Below are positions 34,689 to 43,858 of a stretch of 64,000 nt of DNA, in pieces. A program made the translations under genes and the position numbers. This DNA is from Bacteroidota bacterium (GTDB lineage Bacteria > Bacteroidota > Bacteroidia > Sphingobacteriales > Sphingobacteriaceae): assembly GCA_026224775.1 (NCBI GenBank), contig JAMFRP010000031.1, forward strand, positions 62,001 through 126,000, given 5' to 3'. Below the pieces are notes generated by a model. That model was given only the letters and a program-made list of their open reading frames with translations. It had not been told where the DNA came from and did not search any database. Each line of letters begins with the position of its first letter. Positions within the stretch are counted from its first letter, which is position 1.

Positions 34689-35897
34689 TCAATATATAAT
34701 CAGCGGTCTAAGTTTGCCTTGTTGATATAAAATCTCTCTGTAATCATTAGTCGGATACGCTTGCATATCAGCCCGCATTCCAGGCGCTAGTATCCCACGA
34801 TCGTTTAAGCGCAAAGCTTTAGCTGCACGGAAAGTTAAACCCGCAAAAACTTCAGCTGTATTCAGTTTTTCAGCAGCGCTCATTACCGCAGCCTGCATCA
34901 GCAAATCACCCATTGGCGCAGACCCCGGGTTCCAATCGCTGGCAATAGCCAGGCAAGCTCCGGTATCCAGCAATTTACGAGCAGGCGCATATTGCATTCC
35001 CAAACCCAACGAAGCGCCGGGCAACACTACCGCAACCGTGTCAGAGTTTGCCAATAGCTTAATCTCTGCATCCTTACTCGCCTCCAAATGATCCGCAGAA
35101 ACTGCGCCTGATTTAATTGCAACCGCACTACCACCCGTAGTGAACTGATCAGCATGCACCGTAATATCAAAGCCCATTTGTTTAGCCCGATTAAGATAGG
35201 TTAATGCATTTTTCGCGTCAAAGGCACTTTCTTCAATAAATATATCAACCCGGTTACTCAGGTTTTCATTTTTGATGACGGGCAATAGATCATGGAAGAC
35301 ATAGTTCAAATATTCTGATTGCCCACCGCTAAAATCCTTCGGCACCATGTGCGCCGCAAGACAGGTAGAAATTAGGCTTGCTTTGGTTTGGGTTGATGCT
35401 TTTGCAATCGCTCTTAATTGTTTCAATTCTGATTGCGTTTCCAAACCATAACCACTTTTTATTTCGATGGTGGTTACGCCTTCGGCTAAATGGCGCTCAA
35501 TTCTTTGTAATAATAATTGCTCAAGCAGATCCTCATCAGCAGCACGGGTTTGTGTTACCGAATCCCAGATACCACCACCTGCTCTGGCAATTTCTAAATA
35601 GGTTTTCCCCTGTATCCGCATGGCGTAATCTTTAGCCCGGCTACCTGCAAAGCAAATGTGCGTATGGCAATCTACAAAGCCTGGTAGCACCACATGGTCG
35701 CCTGTAATTTCTTGTATTGATGCTGATGGATTTGCTCTTCGTAAAGCTTCAAAACCATCAGCAGCTAAAATCAGCCCGTTTTCAATCAAAACACCGCCTT
35801 GCGGGATGATCTGCAAATCATCATCACTCAAGGCACCCTTCAAGCCGAGGCCTGCAAGGGTTAATATTTGTGTGAACGGACCAATTAGTTTTTTCAT
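34689..35897 (-). CDS. hutI: Imidazolonepropionase
   Basis: A 402-residue metal-dependent amidohydrolase that opens imidazolonepropionate to N-formiminoglutamate. The metal motif is GFVDCHTHICFAGSR (H78, H80 from the chosen start), followed by YGLETQSELK and the later HADQF metal ligand and ASDWNPGSAP (aspartate). The ATG at 35897 (MKKLIGPFTQ) is chosen; the longer start at 35942 reads through the palindromic repeat 35912-35994 and gives non-family residues. It lies in the hut operon between hutU and ftcD. Confidence 0.95.
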   Translation of the reverse strand: MKKLIGPFTQILTLAGLGLKGALSDDDLQIIPQGGVLIENGLILAADGFEALRRANPSASIQEITGDHVVLPGFVDCHTHICFAGSRAKDYAMRIQGKTYLEIARAGGGIWDSVTQTRAADEDLLEQLLLQRIERHLAEGVTTIEIKSGYGLETQSELKQLRAIAKASTQTKASLISTCLAAHMVPKDFSGGQSEYLNYVFHDLLPVIKNENLSNRVDIFIEESAFDAKNALTYLNRAKQMGFDITVHADQFTTGGSAVAIKSGAVSADHLEASKDAEIKLLANSDTVAVVLPGASLGLGMQYAPARKLLDTGACLAIASDWNPGSAPMGDLLMQAAVMSAAEKLNTAEVFAGLTFRAAKALRLNDRGILAPGMRADMQAYPTNDYREILYQQGKLRPLIIY

Positions 35898-35911
35898 TTC
35901 TCTTTTTATTT

Positions 35912-35994
35912 TGTCATTGCGAGCGCAGCGCGGCAATCGCACGGAGACAAGCGGTCATGCAGAGTTCGCGATTGCTTCGTTCCTCGCAATGACA
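35912..35994. repeat. Palindromic intergenic repeat (TGTCATTGCGAGG family), copy 4, inside the hut operon
   Basis: TGTCATTGCGAGCGCAGCG at one end and CTTCGTTCCTCGCAATGACA at the other. The left arm has diverged near its middle. It sits in the hutU-hutI gap, so it is part of the operon transcript and may form a hairpin that changes the ratio of the two messages. A partial GC-rich repeat (36006-36036) follows. Confidence 0.8.
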
Positions 35995-36038
35995 TAGTTT
36001 TTTTCAAAGCCCTCCCTACCGGGGGGGGTGGGGCAGGT

Positions 36039-37715
36039 TTACCACACCTTTAACCCAAATCTATCCGCCCACTCTTCAGCCTTATCATAACCCGCATCAG
36101 CATGACGGAAGATACCCATTGCGGGGTCATTATGCAATACACGTTTCAGGCAAGCTGCTGCACGTTCGGTACCATCAGCCAAAACAACCATACCCGCATG
36201 TTGTGAATAACCCATACCCACGCCGCCACCATGATGGAACGACACCCAAGTTGCCCCGCCTGCAGTATTCGACATTAGGTTAAGCAATGGCCAATCTGAC
36301 ACTGCATCCGAACCATCTTTCATAGATTCTGTTTCCCTGTTTGGTGATGCTACTGATCCGCAGTCCAAATGGTCACGACCAATTACAATCGGACCTTTTA
36401 CTTTGCCGCTTGCTACCAGTTCGTTAAAAATCAAACCTGCCTTTTCACGTTCGCCCATGCCTAACCAGCAAATACGAGCCGGTAAACCCTGAAACGATAT
36501 TTTTTGCTGCGCTTTTTCCAGCCAGTTTATCAAAGGCTTATTTTCGGGGAAGGCTTCCATCAAAGCTCTATCTGTAACATAAATATCTTCAGGATCACCA
36601 GATAATGCAACCCATCTAAACGGCCCTTTTCCCTCACAAAATAACGGACGAATATACGCCGGGGTAAATCCCGGGAAATCATAGGCATCCTGCTCACCGC
36701 CTTGCTTGGCAAATTCGCGTAGGTTATTACCATAATCAAAAGTGATAGCGCCTTTTTTCTTGAGATCCAGCATAAAACCAACGTGGCGGGCCATGCTTTT
36801 TAGGGATAGCTCTTTATATTTTTCAGGATTGTCTTTGCGCAATTCAGCTGCTTCGGTTAACGACAAACCATTTGGTATATAACCATTCAAAGGATCATGT
36901 GCCGAAGTTTGGTCGGTTAATATATCAGGGATAAAATTATCCTTCAATAATCTTTCCAACATATCACCCGCATCACTTACTAAGCCAACCGATAAAGTTT
37001 CACCTTTTTTCATCGCATCTTTTACCCAGGCGATGGCCTCATCATAACTATGTGTTATTTTATCGATGTATTGCGTGTCAACCCGTTTTTGTATACGTGT
37101 TGCATCAATATCGGCACCTAAAAATACACCACCCGCCATAGTAGCCGCTAATGGCTGCGCGCCACCCATGCCACCGATGCCTGCGCTTACTATCAACTTA
37201 CCCGTCAAATCATTATTAAAATGCTGGCGGCCACACTCAACAAAAGTTTCATAAGTGCCTTGCAAAATACCTTGTGTGCCGATGTATATCCAACTTCCGG
37301 CGGTCATTTGCCCGTACATCATTAAGCCTTTTGCACGTAATTCATTAAAATGCTCCCAGGTTGCCCAGGCAGGTACAAGGTTACTATTAGCGATCAATAC
37401 TCTAGGTGCCTGCGGATGGCTGCGGATAATGCCAACAGGTTTGCCGGATTGCACCAATAGCGAATGCTCTTCATCCAACTCTAACAATAACTCAATAATC
37501 TTACGCAAGGCTTCCGGGTTGCGGGCAGCCTGGCCAATGCCACCGTAAACCACCAATTCATCGGGATTTTCGGCAACCTGTCCGTCAAGATTGTTTAGTA
37601 ACATGCGCAATGGCGCTTCGGTTTGCCAGCTTTTGGCGTGCAATTGCATACCGCGTGGTGCTTTGTAAACCGGGTGCTTGGCGTATTTTTCAATAAATTC
37701 CGAACTCGTCATCAT
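36039..37715 (-). CDS. hutU: Urocanate hydratase
   Basis: A 558-residue NAD-dependent hydratase turning urocanate into imidazolonepropionate. Family stretches include GTQGILQGTYETF, the NAD-binding GIGGMGGAQPLAATMAGG, and GLPARICWLGMGER with the cysteine expected near the active site. It ends GLKVW. The length is standard. It begins within the 3' end of hutH (26-bp overlap if the ATG at 37715 is used; the adjacent ATG at 37712 is equally possible). Confidence 0.96.
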   Translation of the reverse strand: MMTSSEFIEKYAKHPVYKAPRGMQLHAKSWQTEAPLRMLLNNLDGQVAENPDELVVYGGIGQAARNPEALRKIIELLLELDEEHSLLVQSGKPVGIIRSHPQAPRVLIANSNLVPAWATWEHFNELRAKGLMMYGQMTAGSWIYIGTQGILQGTYETFVECGRQHFNNDLTGKLIVSAGIGGMGGAQPLAATMAGGVFLGADIDATRIQKRVDTQYIDKITHSYDEAIAWVKDAMKKGETLSVGLVSDAGDMLERLLKDNFIPDILTDQTSAHDPLNGYIPNGLSLTEAAELRKDNPEKYKELSLKSMARHVGFMLDLKKKGAITFDYGNNLREFAKQGGEQDAYDFPGFTPAYIRPLFCEGKGPFRWVALSGDPEDIYVTDRALMEAFPENKPLINWLEKAQQKISFQGLPARICWLGMGEREKAGLIFNELVASGKVKGPIVIGRDHLDCGSVASPNRETESMKDGSDAVSDWPLLNLMSNTAGGATWVSFHHGGGVGMGYSQHAGMVVLADGTERAAACLKRVLHNDPAMGIFRHADAGYDKAEEWADRFGLKVW

Positions 37716-39252
37716 GATTGAGATTAATATTATTGTTTAATGCGGTATCATTGGCTATTGCTAGTAACGACCCGTTGGTGATTAGCTGGTGTATCTGGTT
37801 AATATCCGTAGCAAAAATGCGGTCCTCATGAATAAAAGGTACATATTGACGGATGTAGTTGTGACAAGCCTCGATAACCGGCGTTGATTTTAATGGTCGC
37901 CTGAAATCCATAGCCTGCGTGGCATACAGCAATTCAATGGCCTGTATATATTCTAAATTATCAATTACCTGGTGCAGTTTTCTACCACTAATAGAACCCA
38001 TAGAAACATGGTCTTCCTGCCCTAAGGAGGTCGGCACACTATCGGCACTTGCCGGGAAACACAGGGTTTTATTTTCGGTAACCAAAGCCGCGGTGGTGTA
38101 TTGTGGTATCATCAATCCAGAATTTAAACCAGGATCATTGGTTAACACTTTCGGCAAGCCATATCTGCCCTCGCTCATTAAATAACAACGACGGTCCGCA
38201 ATATTGCCAAGTTCAGCTGCTGCTATGGTGGCATAATCCAAGGGTAATGCCAACGGCTGCCCGTGAAAATTCCCACCGCTTATGGTATCATTGGCATCAA
38301 AAATTATTGGGTTATCGGTTACGGAATTAAGTTCTATCTCTGTCAACTCTTTTAAATGCAGCCACGCATTGCGGGATGCACCATGAACTTGCGGCATGCA
38401 GCGTAACGAGTATGGATCTTGCACCCTATCACAGTTCACATGCGAGTTACAGATCTCGGACTCACTCAGTAAAGTGAATAGCCGTTTGGCAACTAATTTA
38501 GTCCCTTTAAAAGGTCGAATCGCATGTATCCTTGCATCAAAAGGCCGGGCTGATCCCATTAATCCTTCTAACGACATAGCACCTATCAAATCAGCTAAGT
38601 TTAGCGCATTATCTAATCGCTGCACGGCTTTTATAGCGAATGCAAGAATAAACTGCGTTCCGTTTATCAGTGCTAAACCCTCTTTAGGGCCTAATGTTAG
38701 TGGTTCTAAATTATGGTTTTTTAATATTTTCCCTGCCGGGGATTTTTCACCCTTTGCAAATACCTCGCCCAAACCAATTAATGGCAAAAACAAGTGCGAT
38801 AATGGTGCTAAATCACCTGATGCCCCAACCGATCCTTTTTCCGGAACCACCGGAATAACATCATGATCTATATGCCAGATAATCCTATCCAACGTTACCG
38901 GGTTAATACCCGAATAACCTTGTGCCAAAGCATGCACTTTACTAATCAGCATCAGTTTAGCAATTTCCTGCGGGATGGGTTTGCCTATCCCTACGCTATG
39001 ACTTTTAAGCAGGTTACTTTGCAGGGTGCTGGTATCTTCCTCATTAATATGGGTATCGCAAAGCGGCCCGAAACCGGTGTTAATGCCATAAACAGGCAAC
39101 TGCGCGTGTACTATTTTTTTTACTTCGTTGTATGATCTTTGTACACGTGCAGCAGCGTCATCGCCAATAATACCCTTCGTTTTTCCGGCTGCAATATCCA
39201 GGCAAGTACCGATGGCTAAATGGTCGGTTCCGTAATTAAATTTGCTGCTCAT
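37690..39252 (-). CDS. hutH: Histidine ammonia-lyase
   Basis: A 520-residue lyase removing ammonia from L-histidine to give urocanate. The self-formed MIO cofactor comes from A144-S145-G146 in GSVGASGDLAPLSH. YGINTGFGPL near residue 55 and a QPLALPLDY stretch are also typical. It is the first enzyme gene of the operon. Its start overlaps the stop of the marR gene by 4 bp, and its 3' end overlaps hutU by about 26 bp, a sign of tight translational coupling. Confidence 0.96.
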   Translation of the reverse strand: MSSKFNYGTDHLAIGTCLDIAAGKTKGIIGDDAAARVQRSYNEVKKIVHAQLPVYGINTGFGPLCDTHINEEDTSTLQSNLLKSHSVGIGKPIPQEIAKLMLISKVHALAQGYSGINPVTLDRIIWHIDHDVIPVVPEKGSVGASGDLAPLSHLFLPLIGLGEVFAKGEKSPAGKILKNHNLEPLTLGPKEGLALINGTQFILAFAIKAVQRLDNALNLADLIGAMSLEGLMGSARPFDARIHAIRPFKGTKLVAKRLFTLLSESEICNSHVNCDRVQDPYSLRCMPQVHGASRNAWLHLKELTEIELNSVTDNPIIFDANDTISGGNFHGQPLALPLDYATIAAAELGNIADRRCYLMSEGRYGLPKVLTNDPGLNSGLMIPQYTTAALVTENKTLCFPASADSVPTSLGQEDHVSMGSISGRKLHQVIDNLEYIQAIELLYATQAMDFRRPLKSTPVIEACHNYIRQYVPFIHEDRIFATDINQIHQLITNGSLLAIANDTALNNNINLNHDDEFGIY

Positions 39253-39743
39253 TTTACTTCAGTTTTTAATTTATCAGTAATCAATCCGGCAAGGTTAGTG
39301 CGCTTAAAAGTATTTTCGAGCGCTGTTATAGATGATAGCAGTTTGCTGCAACCGGGTTCGCTGGCAACTAATTGTTCCATCGCCGCGGTTACCGCTTCCC
39401 AAACTGGCATTACTTGCGTAAGTAATTGTTTGCCACTATCGGTTAACTGTACTAATTGTTTCCGGCCGTCCACGGCGCAAGCGGCACTGGTTACCAATTT
39501 CTTATTTTTTAACCCAGTTATTAGTTGACTTGCAGCCGGATGTGACACCTCGATCTGTTCGCTTAATTCTTTAATCGAAAGTGATTCATTCTTCGATAAC
39601 AGATAAAACACCGGAAACCAACTTGCATCAAAATCAATGCCCTTGTTTTGATAGGCGCGGTTAATTTCAGATAGAAATGCTTCGCTCAAGCGCCTCAATC
39701 TACTACCCAATACTAAGTATCCCAGGTTCTGATATAAATTCAT
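39249..39743 (-). CDS. MarR-family regulator, probable hut operon regulator
   Basis: A 164-residue winged helix-turn-helix regulator of the MarR type. The DNA-binding region contains SIKELSEQIEVSHPAASQLI followed by LKNKKLVTSAACAVDGRKQLVQL, the wing. It is the promoter-proximal gene of the hut operon and overlaps hutH by 4 bp. A perfect 24-bp palindrome lies 6 bp before its start codon and is the likely operator, so it probably regulates itself and hut together. Known hut regulators are mostly GntR-type HutC or the HutP antiterminator, so a MarR protein here is worth noting. The ligand is probably urocanate or histidine, by inference only. Confidence 0.88.
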   Translation of the reverse strand: MNLYQNLGYLVLGSRLRRLSEAFLSEINRAYQNKGIDFDASWFPVFYLLSKNESLSIKELSEQIEVSHPAASQLITGLKNKKLVTSAACAVDGRKQLVQLTDSGKQLLTQVMPVWEAVTAAMEQLVASEPGCSKLLSSITALENTFKRTNLAGLITDKLKTEVK

Positions 39744-39749
39744 AGTGCA

Positions 39750-39773
39750 ATTTATATAAGTACTTATATAAAT
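39750..39773. promoter_or_regulatory. 24-bp perfect palindrome, predicted MarR operator
   Basis: Every base of 39750-39773 pairs with its partner; the half-site is ATTTATATAAGT. It lies between the divergent marR-hut operon and the acetyltransferase gene, 6 bp from the marR ATG. It could control both directions. Confidence 0.75.
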
Positions 39774-39849
39774 CCAAATATCTTAATAATTATTGTTGTT
39801 GCACGCTTTTATCATCCCGATATTTTATATTCACAGCAAGAATATTATT

Positions 39850-40296
39850 ATGGAATTTATTACTGTCGTAAAATCGTTTAATGAATTATCGCCAACCGAA
39901 CTTTATAAGATTTTAAGGCTGCGCAACGAGGTTTTTGTGGTGGAACAGAATTGCCCTTACCAGGATGCCGATAATAAAGACCCGAAATGCTATCATTTAA
40001 TGCTTCTTAAGGATGATGAGCTGATGGCGTATGCAAGGTTGGTACCTCCTGGATTATCATTCCCTCAAATGTCTATTGGCAGGGTGGTTACCAGTCCAAA
40101 AGCACGAGGCACAGGGGCTGGCAGAATATTAATGAACACCGCTATTGAACAATGCCATCATTTTTTTGGCAAAGGCGACATACAGATAGGCGCGCAGGCT
40201 TATCTGCTGAAGTTTTATGGTTCTTTAGGATTTAATCAGGTAAGCGAAGTTTATGACGAAGATGGCATCCCACATATTGATATGATAAGAACATAA
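39850..40296 (+). CDS. ElaA-type GNAT acetyltransferase
   Basis: A 148-residue GNAT-fold protein of the ElaA group. Typical segments are LYKILRLRNEVFVVEQNCPY near the start, SIGRVVTSPKARGTGAGRIL with the acetyl-CoA binding loop, and QAYLLKFYGSLGF. I use the ATG at 39850 (MEFITVV), which fits the family start; an in-frame ATG at 39793 would add a hydrophobic leader close to the palindrome. The substrate is unknown. It is divergent from the marR-hut operon and may share its operator. Confidence 0.88.
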   Translation: MEFITVVKSFNELSPTELYKILRLRNEVFVVEQNCPYQDADNKDPKCYHLMLLKDDELMAYARLVPPGLSFPQMSIGRVVTSPKARGTGAGRILMNTAIEQCHHFFGKGDIQIGAQAYLLKFYGSLGFNQVSEVYDEDGIPHIDMIRT

Positions 40297-40329
40297 TCCC
40301 GCAATTTTACCGGGATCATGTTCAAAATA

Positions 40330-41310
40330 TTATGCCAGATGCATAACGGCATACAAAGCAGTTATAGAAATTGCAGCCCACAAAGCAACTCCCTGCAACA
40401 AGGGTTTAAGTCCTACCGATACCAATATTTTACGAGACAGGCCTGCACCTATCAAAAACAAGGTTAACGTTAACCCCATTTTGGCAATGGTAACCATGTA
40501 CGGACTAATCATTTTCACAACCGGTAAATAAGTATTAGCTACCATGGCTAAAATAAACAAGCCTATAAAGTATGGTATGCTGATCTTTTTTGATTTATTC
40601 TTAAAGATAAAGGTTGACATGAATGATACCGGCACTATCCATAATGCACGCGCAAGCTTTACGGTTGTTGCAACCTCTAAAGCATGGGTACCATACTTGC
40701 TGGCAGCGCCCACTACTGAACTGGTATCATGTATAGCAATTGCACACCATAGCCCAAATTGTGTTTGAGAAAGATTAAAATGATGCCCGATTACCGGGAA
40801 AATAAATAGAGCAATAGAATTAAGGATAAATACGCAACCCAATGCAACTGAAATTTGCTTTTCTTCGGCCTTAATTACCGGTGAAATAGCCGCTATTGCA
40901 CTCCCCCCACAAATAGCTGTACCGGCAGAGATTAGGTAAGATGTTTTCTTTTCGATATTTAACCATTTACCCATCAGGTAACCAAATACCAAAGTTCCGG
41001 TTATAGAAGCTATTGTAAATAATACCCCTTCTTTACCTGCTTGCATAGCGGTATGTACATTCATACCAAAACCAAGGCCTACTACAGAGAATTGCAGCAA
41101 TAAGTGTGTGGCTCTATGATTCAAATGTAAATAAGGATGCCCGGTAAATTGGGCAATTACCAAGCCCATTAATAAAGCAATTGCAGGGCTGATAAACGGC
41201 GTAAGACATAAGACTATACAAATTATAAATACAGCTTTGCGGGTGCCTTCATTTACATTAAGTAACAATCCGCTGGCTTTATGAGTTAATTGTTGATTTT
41301 GAGTATACAT
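40330..41310 (-). CDS. YeiH/UPF0324-family integral membrane protein
   Basis: A 326-residue inner-membrane protein with about ten hydrophobic segments. The family pattern is visible in SYLISAGTAICGGSAIAAISPVIKA (residues about 126-150) and AIAIHDTSSVVGAASKYG (about 190-207). Members are annotated as putative sulfate or sulfite exporters; the transported ion is not proven for this protein. It is monocistronic on the minus strand and convergent with the acetyltransferase gene. Its proximity to sulfatase-bearing glycan genes is suggestive only. Confidence 0.85.
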   Translation of the reverse strand: MYTQNQQLTHKASGLLLNVNEGTRKAVFIICIVLCLTPFISPAIALLMGLVIAQFTGHPYLHLNHRATHLLLQFSVVGLGFGMNVHTAMQAGKEGVLFTIASITGTLVFGYLMGKWLNIEKKTSYLISAGTAICGGSAIAAISPVIKAEEKQISVALGCVFILNSIALFIFPVIGHHFNLSQTQFGLWCAIAIHDTSSVVGAASKYGTHALEVATTVKLARALWIVPVSFMSTFIFKNKSKKISIPYFIGLFILAMVANTYLPVVKMISPYMVTIAKMGLTLTLFLIGAGLSRKILVSVGLKPLLQGVALWAAISITALYAVMHLA

Positions 41311-41478
41311 AACTATTTGTTTTGTAGCTCAAAGATCTATCAATATCTGATACTATTTTTATCACTATTTAATATTTTCAATAACCAAAAGTTATTAAAA
41401 AATACTAAATAGTTGGAGATAAATCCTTGCGACAAAAAGTAGCCCTTCTCAAAACGGAAACAAAAATCCAGTACCTTC

Positions 41479-43695
41479 CTATTTGCTGACTTTCACCAGT
41501 ATAACCCCATGCGTTGGCACCGCAGCTTTAAAGACCTCCTTATCGGTTATCAAATATTTCTGACGCCATACATCACGTACTTTGGTGTGGCCACTTATAC
41601 CCAGCTCGCTCCAGTTCAGGGTTATTGTTTCAAATTTGTCTGATATATTAAATATTCCCACAGCTTTACTCCCATCCTGCAACTCTTTTACATACACCAA
41701 ATAACCGTCCTTGTTAAGCACCTGTACAGCCTCTTTACCCAGGTCATCCTGATTAATGGCTATAACTTCATCATTAGTAAGCAGGTTAAGTGTAAATCTA
41801 TCCAGATGCCCCAAATCGCAACCTATAAGCAATGGGGATGCCAGTAAGCTCCATAAGCTAATGTGGGTGTATTGTTCATCAGGTGTTAGTTTTGTATTAT
41901 GCTGCGCATCGCCCCAGCCTACTTTGCCTACAACCAGCATATCAGGGTCATTAAAATGCCCGGGACGGGCATGCGGAGCTTCTCGTTGCTGATAGAAACC
42001 GATCTCGCTCATACTATGCCAGCTATCGTTTATATCACCGGTAGTGCGCCAGCTGTTACCGCCAACTTCGCCTGCCCAATTCCAGCTATCGCCCATACCA
42101 TACTGGCAAAAACTGAACATGATATCACGGTTCACCTTGTCTAATGCCGCGCGCATTACCTGGTAAGGTTTTTTGTAGTCGTCAATACCTGGTTCGCTCG
42201 GCGCTATCTCGCCGTAAGAGCACCAGTCATACTTCAAATAATCAATGCCCCAATCGCCATAGGTTTTGGCATCCTGTTCTTCGTGCTGATAGCTACCCAA
42301 ATACCCACCACAGGTTTTTGGCCCAGGCGATGAATATATCCCAAACTTTAAACCCAGGCTATGCACATAATCTGATAGCGCTTTCATATCCGGGAATTTT
42401 TCATTCGTTACTATCTCGCCTGTTGCAGCACGTTGAGGAGCTTCCCAACCGTCATCAATATTTACATAAGCCCATCCGTGCGCACTTAGCTTATCGGTGA
42501 TAGTTTTAGCCGCTACACGTACTTTAGCATCATTAACACTCAAGCCAAAGGCGTTCCAGCTATTCCATCCCAAAGCAGGGGTTAAACCTATAACATCCCC
42601 AATTTTAATGGTAAATTTCTTAGATACAGTACCCAGCCTGTTATGTACACTAATGAGTACCGGATAATCACCTTGTTGAGCTACCGATCCGGTTATAATA
42701 CCCGTTGCCGGGTCTAAGGTTAAACCCGCAGGCAAATTATCAACCTTATAAGTCAAAGGCTTTACACCTGTTGCCGGTATTTTATACAAAAACGCGTTGC
42801 CGGGGTGCGCGCCATATACATCCGGACCATTAATTTTAGCTTTGGCGCCCACATATGGGGTCAGGATATAGGGTGTGCTCTCAGTCTTCACCAATTTCTC
42901 ACCCGATTTTTCATCGGTAAAAGTATAAGTGAGCAGGTATGATTTCTGCGCCAGTTCGCCAATGCTGAAAGCATAAGTAAACGGTCTCCCTGCCGAAAAA
43001 TCAGCATCGTTTGTTTTCTGATAGATTACGGCATTGGTTTCAGGATCGGTAACTTTAAAATCCAATTTCCCATTGTAGCTGTAATTACTGCTTGTTGCAA
43101 CTTTTATGCTTTTGCTCAGGCTGTTTTTATCACCATAAGTAAAATCCCCGTCAGTATTAAAATAAGCATTGTCCATAACATCAACCATGCTGATCTTAAA
43201 CTTATCCTTATCGCCATAAATACCGCCCTCGCCGCCGCTGTCGAAAATGCGAACGGAAATTACATTTTCCTTATCCCACAAAATAGCCGGGTTGTTAGCA
43301 CCAATTACTATTTTGCATAGGCCGTACAGCCCTGTTTTTATATCGCCATTGTTATTACGGCCAATCAATTTACCGTTCAGGTAAACATCATAACCATCAT
43401 CGCCATACCCCATTTCAAAACGTACACTATCCTTAAAAAAGGCTTTATCTTTTAAGGTAGATGGTACAACTGTGTGTAGCCTGTACCAACCAAAACCATC
43501 ATACTTGTCGTGCCCTTGTGATTCCCAGCTATGCAATATGCTGATGGATTGCCAGCCCATGTCATTATAAGCGGGCGCGGCCCATTGGGTTGAGTCACCT
43601 GTTTTAAATTTCCAGCCATCTACAAGAGGAACATTTTGCGCAGATGCCGTTAAAAAACCGGCACACAACAATAGTATCAGCAATGTCTTCTTCAT
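41479..43695 (-). CDS. GH27 alpha-galactosidase with N-terminal beta-sandwich and Ig-like domains
   Basis: A 738-residue exported hydrolase: signal peptide (cleaved near ASAQ, residue 20), a galactose-binding-like sandwich (about 25-160), a putative Ig domain with GLTLDPATGIITGSVAQQGD (near 330), and a GH27 barrel from about 372. The barrel has LGWNSWNAFG, VNIDDGW, and KYDWC with the nucleophile aspartate near residue 487; DINDSW near 550 carries a candidate acid/base. It would release terminal alpha-galactose, or alpha-GalNAc, from glycans. It is the last gene on the minus side of the glycan locus, 163 bp after the GH39 gene. Confidence 0.88.
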   Translation of the reverse strand: MKKTLLILLLCAGFLTASAQNVPLVDGWKFKTGDSTQWAAPAYNDMGWQSISILHSWESQGHDKYDGFGWYRLHTVVPSTLKDKAFFKDSVRFEMGYGDDGYDVYLNGKLIGRNNNGDIKTGLYGLCKIVIGANNPAILWDKENVISVRIFDSGGEGGIYGDKDKFKISMVDVMDNAYFNTDGDFTYGDKNSLSKSIKVATSSNYSYNGKLDFKVTDPETNAVIYQKTNDADFSAGRPFTYAFSIGELAQKSYLLTYTFTDEKSGEKLVKTESTPYILTPYVGAKAKINGPDVYGAHPGNAFLYKIPATGVKPLTYKVDNLPAGLTLDPATGIITGSVAQQGDYPVLISVHNRLGTVSKKFTIKIGDVIGLTPALGWNSWNAFGLSVNDAKVRVAAKTITDKLSAHGWAYVNIDDGWEAPQRAATGEIVTNEKFPDMKALSDYVHSLGLKFGIYSSPGPKTCGGYLGSYQHEEQDAKTYGDWGIDYLKYDWCSYGEIAPSEPGIDDYKKPYQVMRAALDKVNRDIMFSFCQYGMGDSWNWAGEVGGNSWRTTGDINDSWHSMSEIGFYQQREAPHARPGHFNDPDMLVVGKVGWGDAQHNTKLTPDEQYTHISLWSLLASPLLIGCDLGHLDRFTLNLLTNDEVIAINQDDLGKEAVQVLNKDGYLVYVKELQDGSKAVGIFNISDKFETITLNWSELGISGHTKVRDVWRQKYLITDKEVFKAAVPTHGVILVKVSK

Positions 43696-43858
43696 ATATT
43701 TTTTAATGTTTTTTATACAGTTAATAATTTGGCATTACAATAGTAGCAATATTTTCCAATTTGGCATTTTATTTTGAACGATTTCAGCAACCCATAATCT
43801 TATAGAACAAAACCTTAAACTTAAAAATCCGCTAAGGGCATTGCATGGAGCATCTTTC

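Noticed and set aside
35898..35942. A longer hutI with start at 35942
   Set aside because: The added residues are encoded by the palindromic repeat and do not match imidazolonepropionase.
38396..38866. A 156-codon plus-strand frame opposite hutH
   Set aside because: Antisense shadow over the MIO-motif region of histidine ammonia-lyase.
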